The notes: generated by a model not told the origin, from the sequence alone. Counted from the first letter of the stretch, positions 8,201-17,321 are shown. The stretch: 46,451 bases of DNA from C7867-002 sp964637485 (GCA_964637485.1 CAZWUU010000001.1:1-46451), one strand, 5' to 3'. Program-made: numbers and translations.

Positions 8201-8442
8201 TCGGAGAAATGGAAGTCTGGGCTCTTCTTGGTCATGGTGCGGCTCATACTCTGCGAGAAATTCTTACAGTCAAATCAGATGATATAGTCGGTCGTTCAGC
8301 TACATTCGACGCTATCGTCAAGGGTGAGAAGATGAAACTACCGAATTTGCCGGCATCATTCAATGTCTTGTTAAAGACTTTGAGAGGTCTGGCCTTGAAT
8401 GTGGAGCTTATCAGCAAGCCGTCGACAACTAACGAAGAATAA
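5257..8442 (+). CDS. rpoB: DNA-directed RNA polymerase subunit beta
   Basis: The protein has 1061 residues, shorter than the 1150-1340 usual in bacteria because lineage-specific insertions are missing. It is one half of the RNA polymerase catalytic cleft. Clear landmarks are the rifampicin-pocket region (DVHPSHYGRLCPIHTPEGPN), SWSGNNYEDAIILSERVV, GDKMAGRHGKKGVISKI with the active-site lysines, and VPSRMNLGQILELHLG. The C-terminal EMEVWALLGHGAAHTLREIL is present. It is followed by rpoC after 8 nt. The rplJ/rplL genes that commonly precede rpoB are not here; instead there is a structured non-coding leader. Confidence 0.98.
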   Translation: MPTQIRPKKYFSRYEKPLAPIPNLVESQMLSYTDFLEKSLPGILKEFSPIKDYAEKKFELTLGKVEIVRPKYDEHYAKENKQNFEGQIKITVTLKNKTLNVIKDQEMFLADIPLMTDHGTFIINGVERVIVPQLARSFGIFFTSTELKGKNFFGAKIIPARGVWMEIETDNDGTVYCRIDRKRKFPVSSLLRILGANTDADIKNLFKADPDAMKVIEGTLAKDHAKTADEAYVEIYKRLRDGDLATPENAKSFITAILNADRYDLSRVGRFRFNKRFEKPMDEQSLSRHTLNIDDLVTTIGYIVKLNVTPDMKADDIDHLGSRRVRYVGELLEQRIRLGLSQMKRNIQDKMSTIEPDVTLPVSFIYPRPLQARIKEFFTTNQLSQFMEQTNTLGEIENLRQFTALGPGGLSRERAGFEVRDVHPSHYGRLCPIHTPEGPNIGLVLRMATYARTNEFGMIETPYAKVKDGKVTSEIVYLNALEEENYRIAHAATPRKEDGTLVNDDIEIRQNGKPALAKKSEVDFIDVATNQAFSVATSLIPFVNHDDANRALMGSNMLKQATPCLVPEAPFVATGIEEKAILDTGRIIVAPEDGDIVAVDARKIVFQGKKSGKKHEYKLILFQRTNGFTAFHQRPVVSVGDKVKKGDVLADTSTSENGQIALGHNALVAFMSWSGNNYEDAIILSERVVKNSKWSSVHIEEFVVNVRETKLGPEVTTCDIPNVGEAKLKNLTEEGIVRIGAEVRPGDILVGKISPKGETQLTPEERLLRSIFGEKARDVKDTSKRMENGKRGRVITVKVFSREHGDKLDSGIIKQIYIEVAEVRNISVGDKMAGRHGKKGVISKILPEEEMPFMEDGTPIDVILTPLGVPSRMNLGQILELHLGLAANSLGYQAIVPPFAGATDTEIKDELKKAGYDTTGKMKLRDGRTGEYFDQPIAVGYMYILKLHHMVEDKIHMRSIGPYSLITQQPLGGKAQGGGQRFGEMEVWALLGHGAAHTLREILTVKSDDIVGRSATFDAIVKGEKMKLPNLPASFNVLLKTLRGLALNVELISKPSTTNEE

Positions 8443-8450
8443 TAAATACC

Positions 8451-11400
8451 ATGCAAACAATCACAACAAAAAAAGCTACGGATCCTCAGCAATTCGATCT
8501 CGTAAAACTGTCGTTGGCGTCTCCTGAAAAGATTTTGGAATGGTCGTACGGTGAAGTCACGAAGCCAGAAACTATCAACTACAGAACACAGCGTTCAGAG
8601 AAGAGCGGTCTTTTCGATGAGAGAATATTCGGTCCAGATAGGGACTATGAGTGTTATTGCGGTAAATATCGCGGTATTCGTTATAAAGGTCTTGTATGCG
8701 AGAAGTGTGGAGTAGAAATCACTCGATCTATTGTTCGCAGAGAGAGAATGGGACACATAGAACTAGCATCTCCGGTTGCACATATCTGGTTTCTTAGATC
8801 AGTTCCATCACGTATAGGTCTCATACTCGGCATGACTACGTCAGATCTGGAAAAGGTCGTATATTTCGCTGGATACATTGTCACAAAAGTTCAGGAAGGG
8901 GAAAAGACAAAATTCCTAAAAGAGCTTGATGCGGAATATAAGAACAAGGTTAAGACCTCTCAAGACGATAAGACGAAAGAAGCGTTGAAGGAACTCATGC
9001 TCAATGCTCGTAGAGAGATCGAATCGATTGTTCCAGGCTTTGTCATGGATGAAGTTACATATCATAAGTACGCAGTGAAATACGGTGCATTTTTCGAAGC
9101 ATCCATAGGAGCCGAGGCCATATTCGATCTTCTTAAAAAGATTGATCTGGAAAAATTGAAAGTTGAATTGGACAAGGCCTATAGCGAGGCTGGTTCAGCA
9201 GACAGCGAAAAAATCTCAAAGAGATTGTCGCTGGTAAAGCAGATGATAAAGGCAAAAGTGAGACCAGAATGGATGTTCCTCATAAGAATACCAGTCATTC
9301 CTCCTGGCTTGCGTCCTATGGTTGCTCTCGACGGCGGTCGCTATGCGACATCAGATGTGAATGATTTGTACAGGCGCGTCATAAACCGCAATAATCGTCT
9401 ATTGAAACTGAAGGAGATCAACGCTCCGGAAGTCATCCTTCGCAATGAAAAAAGAATATTGCAGGAAGCAGTCGATGCTCTGGTAGATAACAGCATAAGA
9501 CACAGCTCATCTGCTGGTGCCGCTGCTCTCGCTCGGGAAAAGAGAGCTCTGAAATCATTGTCAGATTCTTTGAAATCAAAGAGAGGTCTCTTCAGACAAA
9601 ACCTGCTCGGTAAGCGCGTTGATTATTCAGGCCGATCAGTCATCGTCGTCGGACCAGAACTCAAGCTCAATGAATGCGGTCTGCCGAAGCATATGGCGCT
9701 CGAACTATTCAGACCTTTCGTTATTTCCGGATTGCTCAAGAGAGAATTGGCTTACAACATAAGAGGAGCAAATAGACTCATAGATGATGGTGCAAAGGAA
9801 GTATGGGAAATATTGGAGGAAGTCATAAAAGGCAAGTATGTGCTTCTAAACCGAGCACCTACACTTCACCGCCTAGGCATACAGGCATTTATGCCGGTGT
9901 TAATAGAAGGTAATGCTATCCAAGTCCACCCACTCGTATGTACCGCTTTTAACGCAGACTTCGATGGAGACCAGATGGCAGTGCATGTGCCACTTTCTGA
10001 AGAAGCACAAATGGAGGCAAAGGAAATAATGGCATCAGACAAAAATATTTTGAAGCCTGGTAACAATGATCCGACCGTTGCAGCGAAGATGCTAGACATA
10101 GTACTCGGCTGTTTCTGGGTCACAAAGATGGTTCCTGGCGCCAAGGGTGAGGGTAAAATATTCGAATCACCGGATTCAGCCATTCTGGCCAATTCATTCA
10201 AGGATGTGGATCTTCGCGCAAAGATAAAGGTTATGGCTCCTGAAAATGCAAAATACAAAGCGTTTTCTGGTAAGGTTTTCGAGACAACTGTAGGACGAAT
10301 ATTGTTCAATGACGTTCTGCCGGAAGATTATGCATTTATAAACGATGAAGTTGGCAGAAAAAAATTGTCTGCTATCGTCGATGACATGATCACCTTGTAT
10401 GGAGCTGACAACATTGCTCCGATATTGGATAGAGTGAAGACCTTCGGTTTCGGATATGCCACGTACTCTGGTACTACATGGGGCATAGACGATATCGTGA
10501 TACCGGAGTCAAAATATGAAATCATAAAACAAGCCAAGTCTAAGGCGGACACCGTATCCAATCAGTTTAATGAAGGCTTGCTGACTGAAGAAGAAAGGAT
10601 TAGGAAAAATGTCGAGATTTGGCAACATGCAAAGAGTGAAGTCGAGAAGTCTATACCTGCATCGCTAGATAAAATGGGATCTGTATACGACATGGTCACG
10701 TCAGGAGCCAGAGGATCTCTTTCTCAGATCACTATAATGGCTGGCATGAAGGGACTTATTGCATCAGTTTCCGGAGAGACTATCGAGTTCCCTGTATTGT
10801 CATGTGCAAAGGAAGGTCTGACTCCGATCGAATATTTCATCACCACGCACGGTTCAAGAAAAGGTCTAACAGATACAGCCCTAAACACTGCCAAGGCTGG
10901 TTATCTCACCAGAAAGCTATTCGTGGTTGCACAAGATGTTGTCGTTTCAGAGGATGATTGTGGAACAAAAGATTCTATAACCATACGCAAAACCACAGCT
11001 TCAGGTATGACTATCCCTCTATCAAAGAATATACGAGGAAGGATCATTGCTGACGATCTCATTGATGCTGACGGTAAAGTGCTGTTTAAGAAAGGCCATC
11101 TGCTATCTAAGAAGGATGCTCAAGCCGTAGAAGATGCAGGCATCGCTGAAGTCAAGGTCAGGTCACCTCTAGCATGTAAGACTGTCAGAGGAGTTTGTTC
11201 CAAGTGTTACGGATTGGATCTGGGTAGAAACAAGCTTGTCGGACTTGGAGAAGCGGTGGGTACGATAGCGGCACAAGCGATCGGCGAACCTGGAACTCAG
11301 CTCACCATGAGAACATTCCACGCCGGTGGTGCTGCGTCAGCAGGTGGAGATATCACTATGGGTCTCCCTCGTGTCGAAGAAGTCTTCGAAAAGAGAAGGC

Positions 11401-12128
11401 CAAAGATCCCGGCTGTTGTTGCAACAGTTGACGGCATTGTCACAGAAGTGAAAGATATGGGCAAAGAAAAAGTTATTCGTGTCATTCCGGAGCTTGAAGA
11501 CAGAGGAAAGAAAGCTTCAGAAGTCGAATACATTTTCTCATATAGAAGATCTATATTGGCCAAGGTTGGTGACCGTGTCAAAAAGGGCGATCTTCTCACA
11601 GATGGATCTGCTGATATTGATGAAGTCTTCCAATATGGAGGTGAAGAAAGAGCAAAAGATTATGTCATCACCGAAGTTGGAAAGATATATGAACTTCAAG
11701 GTGAAACGGTGTCGCGAAAGCACATCGAGCTTATCGTGAAGCAAATGTTCTCAAGACGAAGGGTCGTGGAGGCTGGCGATACAAATCTTACAGAAGGAAT
11801 GGTCGTCGATGATATACAGTTGTCTGAGGAGAATGCTTTAGCTAAAAATACGGGAGGGGAGCCGGCTAAGGTAGAAAAGATCGTCATGGGTATCACAGAG
11901 ACTTCGTTGTCGAGAAAGAGCTTCTTGTCTGCCGCTTCATTCCAGCACACTACTCGAGTTCTAATAGCAAATGCAGTGAGAGGTGCTTCGGACGATTTGT
12001 CCGGCCTCATGGAAAACGTCATTATCGGCCGACTTGTTCCTGCCGGATCAGGCTACGAAGGATCTCCAAAGAAAGCCTTGATAAGAGAGAAGCTCGGTAT
12101 CGTAGATAATGGGGAGGAAACAGAGTAA
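8451..12128 (+). CDS. rpoC: DNA-directed RNA polymerase subunit beta'
   Basis: The protein has 1225 residues and forms the catalytic cleft with RpoB. The N-terminal zinc ribbon is CYCGKYRG...CEKCGVE, the Mg-binding catalytic loop is NADFDGDQMAVHVPLS, and the second zinc site uses the cysteines of DDCGTKDS and CKTVRGVCSKCYGLD. The bridge-helix and trigger-loop region (ASGARGSLSQI-type and GEPGTQLTMRTFHAGG) is intact. It lies in an operon with rpoB and ends 18 nt before a long palindrome that is probably the operon terminator. Confidence 0.98.
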   Translation: MQTITTKKATDPQQFDLVKLSLASPEKILEWSYGEVTKPETINYRTQRSEKSGLFDERIFGPDRDYECYCGKYRGIRYKGLVCEKCGVEITRSIVRRERMGHIELASPVAHIWFLRSVPSRIGLILGMTTSDLEKVVYFAGYIVTKVQEGEKTKFLKELDAEYKNKVKTSQDDKTKEALKELMLNARREIESIVPGFVMDEVTYHKYAVKYGAFFEASIGAEAIFDLLKKIDLEKLKVELDKAYSEAGSADSEKISKRLSLVKQMIKAKVRPEWMFLIRIPVIPPGLRPMVALDGGRYATSDVNDLYRRVINRNNRLLKLKEINAPEVILRNEKRILQEAVDALVDNSIRHSSSAGAAALAREKRALKSLSDSLKSKRGLFRQNLLGKRVDYSGRSVIVVGPELKLNECGLPKHMALELFRPFVISGLLKRELAYNIRGANRLIDDGAKEVWEILEEVIKGKYVLLNRAPTLHRLGIQAFMPVLIEGNAIQVHPLVCTAFNADFDGDQMAVHVPLSEEAQMEAKEIMASDKNILKPGNNDPTVAAKMLDIVLGCFWVTKMVPGAKGEGKIFESPDSAILANSFKDVDLRAKIKVMAPENAKYKAFSGKVFETTVGRILFNDVLPEDYAFINDEVGRKKLSAIVDDMITLYGADNIAPILDRVKTFGFGYATYSGTTWGIDDIVIPESKYEIIKQAKSKADTVSNQFNEGLLTEEERIRKNVEIWQHAKSEVEKSIPASLDKMGSVYDMVTSGARGSLSQITIMAGMKGLIASVSGETIEFPVLSCAKEGLTPIEYFITTHGSRKGLTDTALNTAKAGYLTRKLFVVAQDVVVSEDDCGTKDSITIRKTTASGMTIPLSKNIRGRIIADDLIDADGKVLFKKGHLLSKKDAQAVEDAGIAEVKVRSPLACKTVRGVCSKCYGLDLGRNKLVGLGEAVGTIAAQAIGEPGTQLTMRTFHAGGAASAGGDITMGLPRVEEVFEKRRPKIPAVVATVDGIVTEVKDMGKEKVIRVIPELEDRGKKASEVEYIFSYRRSILAKVGDRVKKGDLLTDGSADIDEVFQYGGEERAKDYVITEVGKIYELQGETVSRKHIELIVKQMFSRRRVVEAGDTNLTEGMVVDDIQLSEENALAKNTGGEPAKVEKIVMGITETSLSRKSFLSAASFQHTTRVLIANAVRGASDDLSGLMENVIIGRLVPAGSGYEGSPKKALIREKLGIVDNGEETE

Positions 12129-12146
12129 TTGCTTCCTTTATTGAAA

Positions 12147-12184
12147 TTTATGATAGGTGCCCCGTAAGGGGCATTTATCATAAA
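12147..12184 (+). terminator. 17-bp palindrome ending the rpoBC operon
   Basis: TTTATGATA + GG + TGCCCC pairs with GGGGCA + TT + TATCATAAA around a GTAA tetraloop, with two G-U pairs in the middle. There is no clean T tract after it. Its 3' arm lies where the -35 of the dnaG promoter would be, so rpoBC termination and dnaG initiation share DNA. Confidence 0.65.
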
Positions 12185-12190
12185 ATGATA

Positions 12191-12196
12191 TATAAT
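12191..12196 (+). promoter_or_regulatory. -10 box of dnaG, leaderless type
   Basis: A perfect TATAAT ends 6 nt before the ATG at 12203. No recognisable -35 is seen 17 bp upstream, where the terminator arm lies. Confidence 0.65.
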
Positions 12197-12202
12197 GCGA
12201 GC

Positions 12203-13966
12203 ATGAACAGAAATACAGTCGAAGAAATCAAGTCCAGATTGACCATAGACGAAGTCATCGGTTCATACATAAAGATCGAAAAGGCTGGAAAAGCATACAA
12301 GGCGAAATGCCCGTTTCATAATGAGAAAACAGCATCTTTTTTCATCTCTCCAGACCGAGGAGGCTATTATTGTTTTGGCTGTGGAGCTAAAGGTGACATG
12401 TTTTCATTCGTCGAACAATTCGAAGGGCTTGATTTCAAGGGGACATTAAAGGTTCTCGCAGATCGTGCAGGTGTCGAAATCCGCTTCGAGTCGAAAAGTG
12501 CGAACGATTCCGAGAAGGACAAACTATTTGGTCTCATGGAAGATGCTACAAAGTATTACGAATCTGAGTTGAATAAGTCCGCAGAAGCCAAGAATTACTT
12601 GCTGAAACGCGGATTGAAGGAACAGACGATCAAGGATTTTCGTATCGGCTTTGCTCCTCAGGGTTGGAGAAACCTCCACGATCATTTGCTATATAAGAAA
12701 TATCCGGTTTCACTTTTGGATAAGGCAGGACTAATAAAAAAGGCCGAAGAAAAAAAGGATTCGTTTTACGATAGATTTAGAGGCCGAGTCATGTTTCCTA
12801 TAGCTGACAGCTCGGGAAGAATCATAGCTTTTTCCGGTAGAATATTAGTTGATGATGGAAAGTCAGCAAAATATATAAATTCTCCTGAAACCCCGCTGTT
12901 CGATAAATCAGGAGTAATGTTCGGTTTAGACAGGGCTAAGAGTTATATTCGTCGCCAGGATTATTCTATTTTGGTCGAAGGGCAGATGGATCTTATAATG
13001 TCTCATCAGGCGGGGGTGCGAAATACTGTTGCTTCATCCGGCACAGCTCTTACTGATTCTACAGTGACCAGAGATGGCATAGTCAATAATCTAGGCGTTG
13101 TTCGTCGTCTCTCGAAAAATATAATTATTGCCTTCGATTCAGATAGTGCTGGCAGAAAGGCGGCTATGAGAGCTGCGGGTATAGCTCTATCTATAGGAAT
13201 GGACGTGAAAATTGCAGAAATAACCGGTGGTAAGGACCCCGCTGACCTGGTTTTAAACGATCCCGAGGAATGGAAAAACACTTTGCGTAAAGCGATGCCG
13301 GTGATCGAGTTCGAGCTCAATAATGTATTAAGAGATACTAAGGACAAAAGACAACTCTCAAAATCTGTTTACGATAGGGTTTATCCATACGTTGCCGTCT
13401 TGGATGGGCAGACAATCAAGGCCTATTACGTGCGTATGATCTCAGAGAAGATACATGTTTCTGAAAATGCAGTTTGGGATGATCTAAAATCAGTAGAAAA
13501 AAAGATTCACGCTGAAAATACGGGATCAACGAATGGAAGAGATAATGGGACCGGTAGTCCGGCAAATAAGGTAAGCAGATTGGATCTTATCGAGAGAAGA
13601 CTGTTCGGTTTTTTGGAAATACTTCGTAATGATGACAAGGTTTCTTATGATGAATATATCGACAAGGTAAAGAAAATCGCCGATTCGAAATTCGACGAAA
13701 TAAAATCAAAGACAGACAACATACTATCGGAACTGGTTTTTGAAGCTGAAGTATTTTATGGTACCCAGAAAAATAATAGAAAATACATAATGGACGAGCT
13801 CATCCTCGCCTTCGAGGAGGATATGGTAAATGTTGAATTGTTAGCTACCATGGTCGAACTTAGAGAGATGGAAAAACAAGGAAATAACGACAAGGTCGCG
13901 GAATTGGCCAAAAAGTGTCAAATACTTTCAATGAGAAAGGCTGATATTGCCAAACTAAGGCATTAA
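12203..13966 (+). CDS. dnaG: DNA primase
   Basis: The protein has 587 residues from ATG 12203 (MNRNTVEE); an ATG at 12185 would add six residues but lies upstream of the -10 box. The N-terminal CHC2 zinc-binding domain is CPFHNEKTASFF...YYCFGCGAKGD. The TOPRIM catalytic core shows VEGQMDLIMSHQAG and AFDSDSAGRKAA with its metal-binding acidic residues. The C-terminal part is rich in charged helices and should hold the helicase-binding domain. DnaG makes RNA primers at the replication fork. Placement directly before rpoD recalls the dnaG-rpoD pairing of many bacteria, though without rpsU. Confidence 0.95.
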   Translation: MNRNTVEEIKSRLTIDEVIGSYIKIEKAGKAYKAKCPFHNEKTASFFISPDRGGYYCFGCGAKGDMFSFVEQFEGLDFKGTLKVLADRAGVEIRFESKSANDSEKDKLFGLMEDATKYYESELNKSAEAKNYLLKRGLKEQTIKDFRIGFAPQGWRNLHDHLLYKKYPVSLLDKAGLIKKAEEKKDSFYDRFRGRVMFPIADSSGRIIAFSGRILVDDGKSAKYINSPETPLFDKSGVMFGLDRAKSYIRRQDYSILVEGQMDLIMSHQAGVRNTVASSGTALTDSTVTRDGIVNNLGVVRRLSKNIIIAFDSDSAGRKAAMRAAGIALSIGMDVKIAEITGGKDPADLVLNDPEEWKNTLRKAMPVIEFELNNVLRDTKDKRQLSKSVYDRVYPYVAVLDGQTIKAYYVRMISEKIHVSENAVWDDLKSVEKKIHAENTGSTNGRDNGTGSPANKVSRLDLIERRLFGFLEILRNDDKVSYDEYIDKVKKIADSKFDEIKSKTDNILSELVFEAEVFYGTQKNNRKYIMDELILAFEEDMVNVELLATMVELREMEKQGNNDKVAELAKKCQILSMRKADIAKLRH

Positions 13967-13996
13967 TGAGCTAATGCTCTAAATAGTGCACCAAAA

Positions 13997-14020
13997 CGCG
14001 CAAGTTGCGCGTATTATACT
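13997..14020 (+). promoter_or_regulatory. Palindrome with -10 box upstream of rpoD
   Basis: CGCGCAA and TTGCGCG flank a single central G (13997-14011), immediately followed by TATTATACT, which contains a -10-like TATACT (14015-14020). It may be a short dnaG terminator hairpin or an operator against the rpoD promoter. No good -35 is visible. The implied rpoD leader is about 27 nt. Confidence 0.45.
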
Positions 14021-14053
14021 TCTACATTAGAATACTCATCCAACAATATTTAT

Positions 14054-15295
14054 ATGCCAAAACATAAGAAGAATAGCAAGAAGAGCGCCTCAAGCCAGAA
14101 AAGTAAGCATAAGCACGGTAATAAAAAGAATAATAATGTCAGAAAGGCTTCTAAGAAGTCTGGAAAGCCTAATAAGGCGCAGAAGAAGGTGGTTAAGGAT
14201 CCGAAGCTCAGCAAACAAGCCAAGCTCTTTGAGATGAAATCAAACGCACTCATTCAGAAGGGTCGCGATCGCGGTTTCGTGACATACGATGAGATACTGA
14301 AGGAATTTCCACAAATCGAGGACGACATTGCCTTTCTCGATGAATTGTATACAAAATTATCGACGGCCAATGTCGATATTTTGGAAGGTGGTGGTATTTT
14401 AGAAGTTGAGGACCTGAAGGATAAGAAGGGTGTGCCGGCATACTCTAGAGGTTCAGATTCCGCCTACGACTCCATTCAGATGTATCTCAAGGAGATCGGT
14501 CAATACCCCCTCATCAATGCTGCAAAGGAAAAGGAGCTGGCCAAAAGAATCCAGAACGGCGATATGGAGGCAAAAAATCTTCTGGCTAAAGCCAATCTTC
14601 GTCTCGTGGTATCAATAGCTAAAAAATATGTCGGCCGAAGCCCTGATTTGACTCTTCTGGACCTAATTCAAGAGGGTAATCTCGGCTTGTTCCGAGCAGT
14701 CGATAAGTTTGACTGGACGAAAGGATATAAGTTTTCAACCTATGCTACTTGGTGGATAAGGCAAGCGATCACACGTGCTCTCGCTGACCAGTCCAGAACG
14801 ATTCGTGTGCCCGTGCACATGGTAGAGACGATAGCAAAATACAAACAGGTGGTGAGACGCCTGTCGCAGGAATTGGGCAGGGAGCCACTACCGGATGAAA
14901 TTGCCACGGAGATGGGTATGGAAGTCGAGAAGATATATCAGATTGAAAAGATAGAGCAGGCAGTTGTCTCTCTCGAGCAACCGGTCGGGGAAGATAGTGA
15001 TGATAGCAAATCTACTCTTCAGGACTTCATTGCTGATGATAAGATATTGTCGCCGGACCAGGAATCGTCGAGAAGGATATTGCGAGATCAGGTCAATACT
15101 ATATTGAACGATTTGTCAGAAAAGGAACGTAAAATATTGGAGATGAGACATGGTCTTAACGATGGTATTACACATACGCTCGAGGAGGTGGGTAAGGAGT
15201 TCGGCGTGACACGTGAACGCATAAGACAAATAGAAGCTAAGGCACACGAGAAAATCAGACAGCACGATCAGGCAAACAGGCTGAAAAACTATTGA
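14054..15295 (+). CDS. rpoD: RNA polymerase sigma factor, sigma70 family (primary)
   Basis: The protein has 413 residues. A very Lys/Asn/Ser-rich N-terminal tail of about 55 residues precedes a region-1.1-like segment (YDEILKEFPQIEDD). Region 1.2 is DSIQMYLKEIGQYPLI, region 2 contains LRLVVSIAKKYVGR and STYATWWIRQAITRAL (the -10 recognition helix), and region 4 contains LEEVGKEFGVTRERIRQIEAKA (the -35 helix-turn-helix). It is therefore a housekeeping sigma factor able to read the TTGACA/TATAAT promoters seen here. The basic tail is unusual. Its stop abuts the stop of the next, convergent gene with no spacer. Confidence 0.95.
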   Translation: MPKHKKNSKKSASSQKSKHKHGNKKNNNVRKASKKSGKPNKAQKKVVKDPKLSKQAKLFEMKSNALIQKGRDRGFVTYDEILKEFPQIEDDIAFLDELYTKLSTANVDILEGGGILEVEDLKDKKGVPAYSRGSDSAYDSIQMYLKEIGQYPLINAAKEKELAKRIQNGDMEAKNLLAKANLRLVVSIAKKYVGRSPDLTLLDLIQEGNLGLFRAVDKFDWTKGYKFSTYATWWIRQAITRALADQSRTIRVPVHMVETIAKYKQVVRRLSQELGREPLPDEIATEMGMEVEKIYQIEKIEQAVVSLEQPVGEDSDDSKSTLQDFIADDKILSPDQESSRRILRDQVNTILNDLSEKERKILEMRHGLNDGITHTLEEVGKEFGVTRERIRQIEAKAHEKIRQHDQANRLKNY

Positions 15296-15826
15296 TTATT
15301 TGGCGTATTTAATGGATGCCAATATCTGTAATGCTTCGATCATCACTTCGTCGGTGATTGATCTGTCGACATCGCTTGATACAAATATTGCTGCTCCTAT
15401 ACCAGAGTTATCATCCTTAGGCAGCAGGTAAAAAGACATTCCCGTAGTGGTGCCGACATGCCAGATATTTTTGCCTAGAACAACCTCGGTAGTCGATGCT
15501 TCGTTGTATGGATTGTACGTAGGTTTATAGTAATCTCCGATTTGGATCTTTACGATATCCTGAACAGTAACGGAGGTGACTATTTCTCCTGCTTCTGTGG
15601 TGGTGCTGGATTCAGATAGTTTGTACGGATATGCGATAAACAAGCAACATTTTCCATTCTTGAGATCGTCTCTCATGTCCCAGCCGTTAGGATATGATAT
15701 TCTGAATCCGAAATCAGTTTCCACATAGGATTTCCACGTCTGATTTCTCGAGTATCCGAAATAGCCCATGGCAACAATGAGGAGGAATGCACATATTCCA
15801 ATAATGATGCTTATATATTTATTCAT
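15296..15826 (-). CDS. Single-pass membrane-anchored hypothetical protein
   Basis: The protein has 176 residues from ATG 15826; codons further upstream lie within the preceding gene. Residues about 4-24 are a hydrophobic anchor (SIIIGICAFLLIVAMGYFGY), and the rest is a soluble domain with FGFRISYPNGWDM near residues 40-52, a Thr-rich patch and a C-terminal ALQILASIKYAK. The F-x-I-S-Y-P-x-G-W pattern is seen in many extracytoplasmic PsbP-like proteins, but I cannot assign a function. The start overlaps the end of the DUF2779 gene by 8 bp, so it belongs to that operon. Confidence 0.75.
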   Translation of the reverse strand: MNKYISIIIGICAFLLIVAMGYFGYSRNQTWKSYVETDFGFRISYPNGWDMRDDLKNGKCCLFIAYPYKLSESSTTTEAGEIVTSVTVQDIVKIQIGDYYKPTYNPYNEASTTEVVLGKNIWHVGTTTGMSFYLLPKDDNSGIGAAIFVSSDVDRSITDEVMIEALQILASIKYAK

Positions 15827-17321
15827 GGCCGTTAATCTTATCATACAAATGCTTCCAGATAGCATACATGGCATAGGTGTCCAATTCGCAGTACTTTTTT
15901 AGGTTTTCTTCAATTTCTTTTTTTACCTCTGCAGAAGTGTTTTCTTGTATCATTTCATTCCATTTCTGCGAAGCGGTCCCGCCCTCACGTATAGCCAACT
16001 TCTTATATGAAAGATTGGGTACTAGTACGGGAAGTACATCTTTTATGGATGTGCCACCTCTGAAATCTTTGTGTACATAGTATAGTTTTGTGAATACATC
16101 TCTCAGATCATATACTCGGGAATTAATGTCTTCTAGAAAGGCCTGATGGTCCGGGTGTCTTTTTGCGAGTTCTTTATTCCTCCCACATTCGAAAGGCTTA
16201 TACCAAACAATGACTGTTCCCGCATTGCCGATATGCTCTCTCATTTTAGCTAGAAAATGAGACCCCGGATCATCATTTCCAGTGTGTAGGAAATCGTAAT
16301 GTCGTGGAATGCTATCGGTCTCGTCCAATACATGTAGAGAATATTGGAAAGGTATATGAGTGTAAGGTGAATAGCCAGTGAATCTTGGTATGGCGCAAGC
16401 ATACGTCTCATAATCTAAGAAATAAATAGGGAAATGTATCTTATTTAGCTCATCTCTTATGTGATCTGTTCTTATGAGCGGTATCGGTCTTACTGATGCA
16501 TCTACCTGATGTCTCTGATTATCCGTTAATTCAAAATCCTCTGGGATCTCCTCAAGTTTGTATATATGAGAATCGATGAGTTCGGTGAGTTTCTTCTTAC
16601 CGATTCTGGTGATATCGTGAACTCCGTATTCCGGTATGCTGGGATTCGAATATGCAAAAGTGGTGCAGTGATTACTTCGTGTCTTGTAGAGACAACTGCA
16701 ACCGGCTTCATCATTATCCGTCGTAAGATATATCTTGGCTCGTTCCATTTCTGCTTCGATTTCTGGCATGATGGCGTTCACAGTCTCTTTGATGTCATCG
16801 ATTTTGAAGCACTGAGTAATATCCAATTCATTGCCACGAACATAATCAGAATTTAGGTACATTATGCATGTTTGTCCGACATTAATACCGAGTTTATTCA
16901 GAAGAATGACTTGAAATGCAAGATCGTGAGGGTGCCAGTCCTTCTTTATTTCACTAGATGCTTTGATCTCAATAACGTCGTAGCAAGAATTTTTCTCATC
17001 GTATTTCATCACGTCTATAGCCGCCATAAATCCCTGGGTTGAAAATACCGCTTGAAATATTGTCGGCTCATGAGATTTTATGAGCAATTGTGTTTGCTCT
17101 ATGCCATATTCGTCTCGATTTTCTATCAGCTTGCCAGTAGGAAAGAGTTTTCGAGCCTGATTCTCGACATCTATTCCATTGTCGATGATTGCCTTATCGA
17201 AATCACTCATCGGTTCGGCGTAAAAAATCTCTGGCCTGTGTTTTTTGAGCCAGGCATTTTTCGGACATTCCCGATACAGAAGAAAATCAGTTTTTGATAC
17301 TATTGGTGGTTGTGCCGACAT
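15819..17321 (-). CDS. DUF2779 protein: PD-(D/E)XK plus DEDD-type exonuclease domain
   Basis: The protein has 500 residues. The N-terminal half looks like a RecB/Cas4-type nuclease, with SKTDFLLYRECPKNAWL (Cys19), GFMAAIDVM (Asp103) and YDVIEIKAS (Glu118, Lys120). Cys19, 208, 210 and 219 have the one-plus-three layout of an Fe-S cluster nuclease. The C-terminal half, from about residue 298, begins YFLDYETYACAIPRF, the hallmark of DUF2779. Acidic residues Asp303, Glu305, Asp405 and Asp481 suggest an RNase H-like 3'-5' exonuclease. The function is uncharacterised; nucleic acid processing or repair is likely. The ATG at 17321 lies 35 bp inside the upstream gene, and no better start is seen. Confidence 0.85.
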   Translation of the reverse strand: MSAQPPIVSKTDFLLYRECPKNAWLKKHRPEIFYAEPMSDFDKAIIDNGIDVENQARKLFPTGKLIENRDEYGIEQTQLLIKSHEPTIFQAVFSTQGFMAAIDVMKYDEKNSCYDVIEIKASSEIKKDWHPHDLAFQVILLNKLGINVGQTCIMYLNSDYVRGNELDITQCFKIDDIKETVNAIMPEIEAEMERAKIYLTTDNDEAGCSCLYKTRSNHCTTFAYSNPSIPEYGVHDITRIGKKKLTELIDSHIYKLEEIPEDFELTDNQRHQVDASVRPIPLIRTDHIRDELNKIHFPIYFLDYETYACAIPRFTGYSPYTHIPFQYSLHVLDETDSIPRHYDFLHTGNDDPGSHFLAKMREHIGNAGTVIVWYKPFECGRNKELAKRHPDHQAFLEDINSRVYDLRDVFTKLYYVHKDFRGGTSIKDVLPVLVPNLSYKKLAIREGGTASQKWNEMIQENTSAEVKKEIEENLKKYCELDTYAMYAIWKHLYDKINGHE

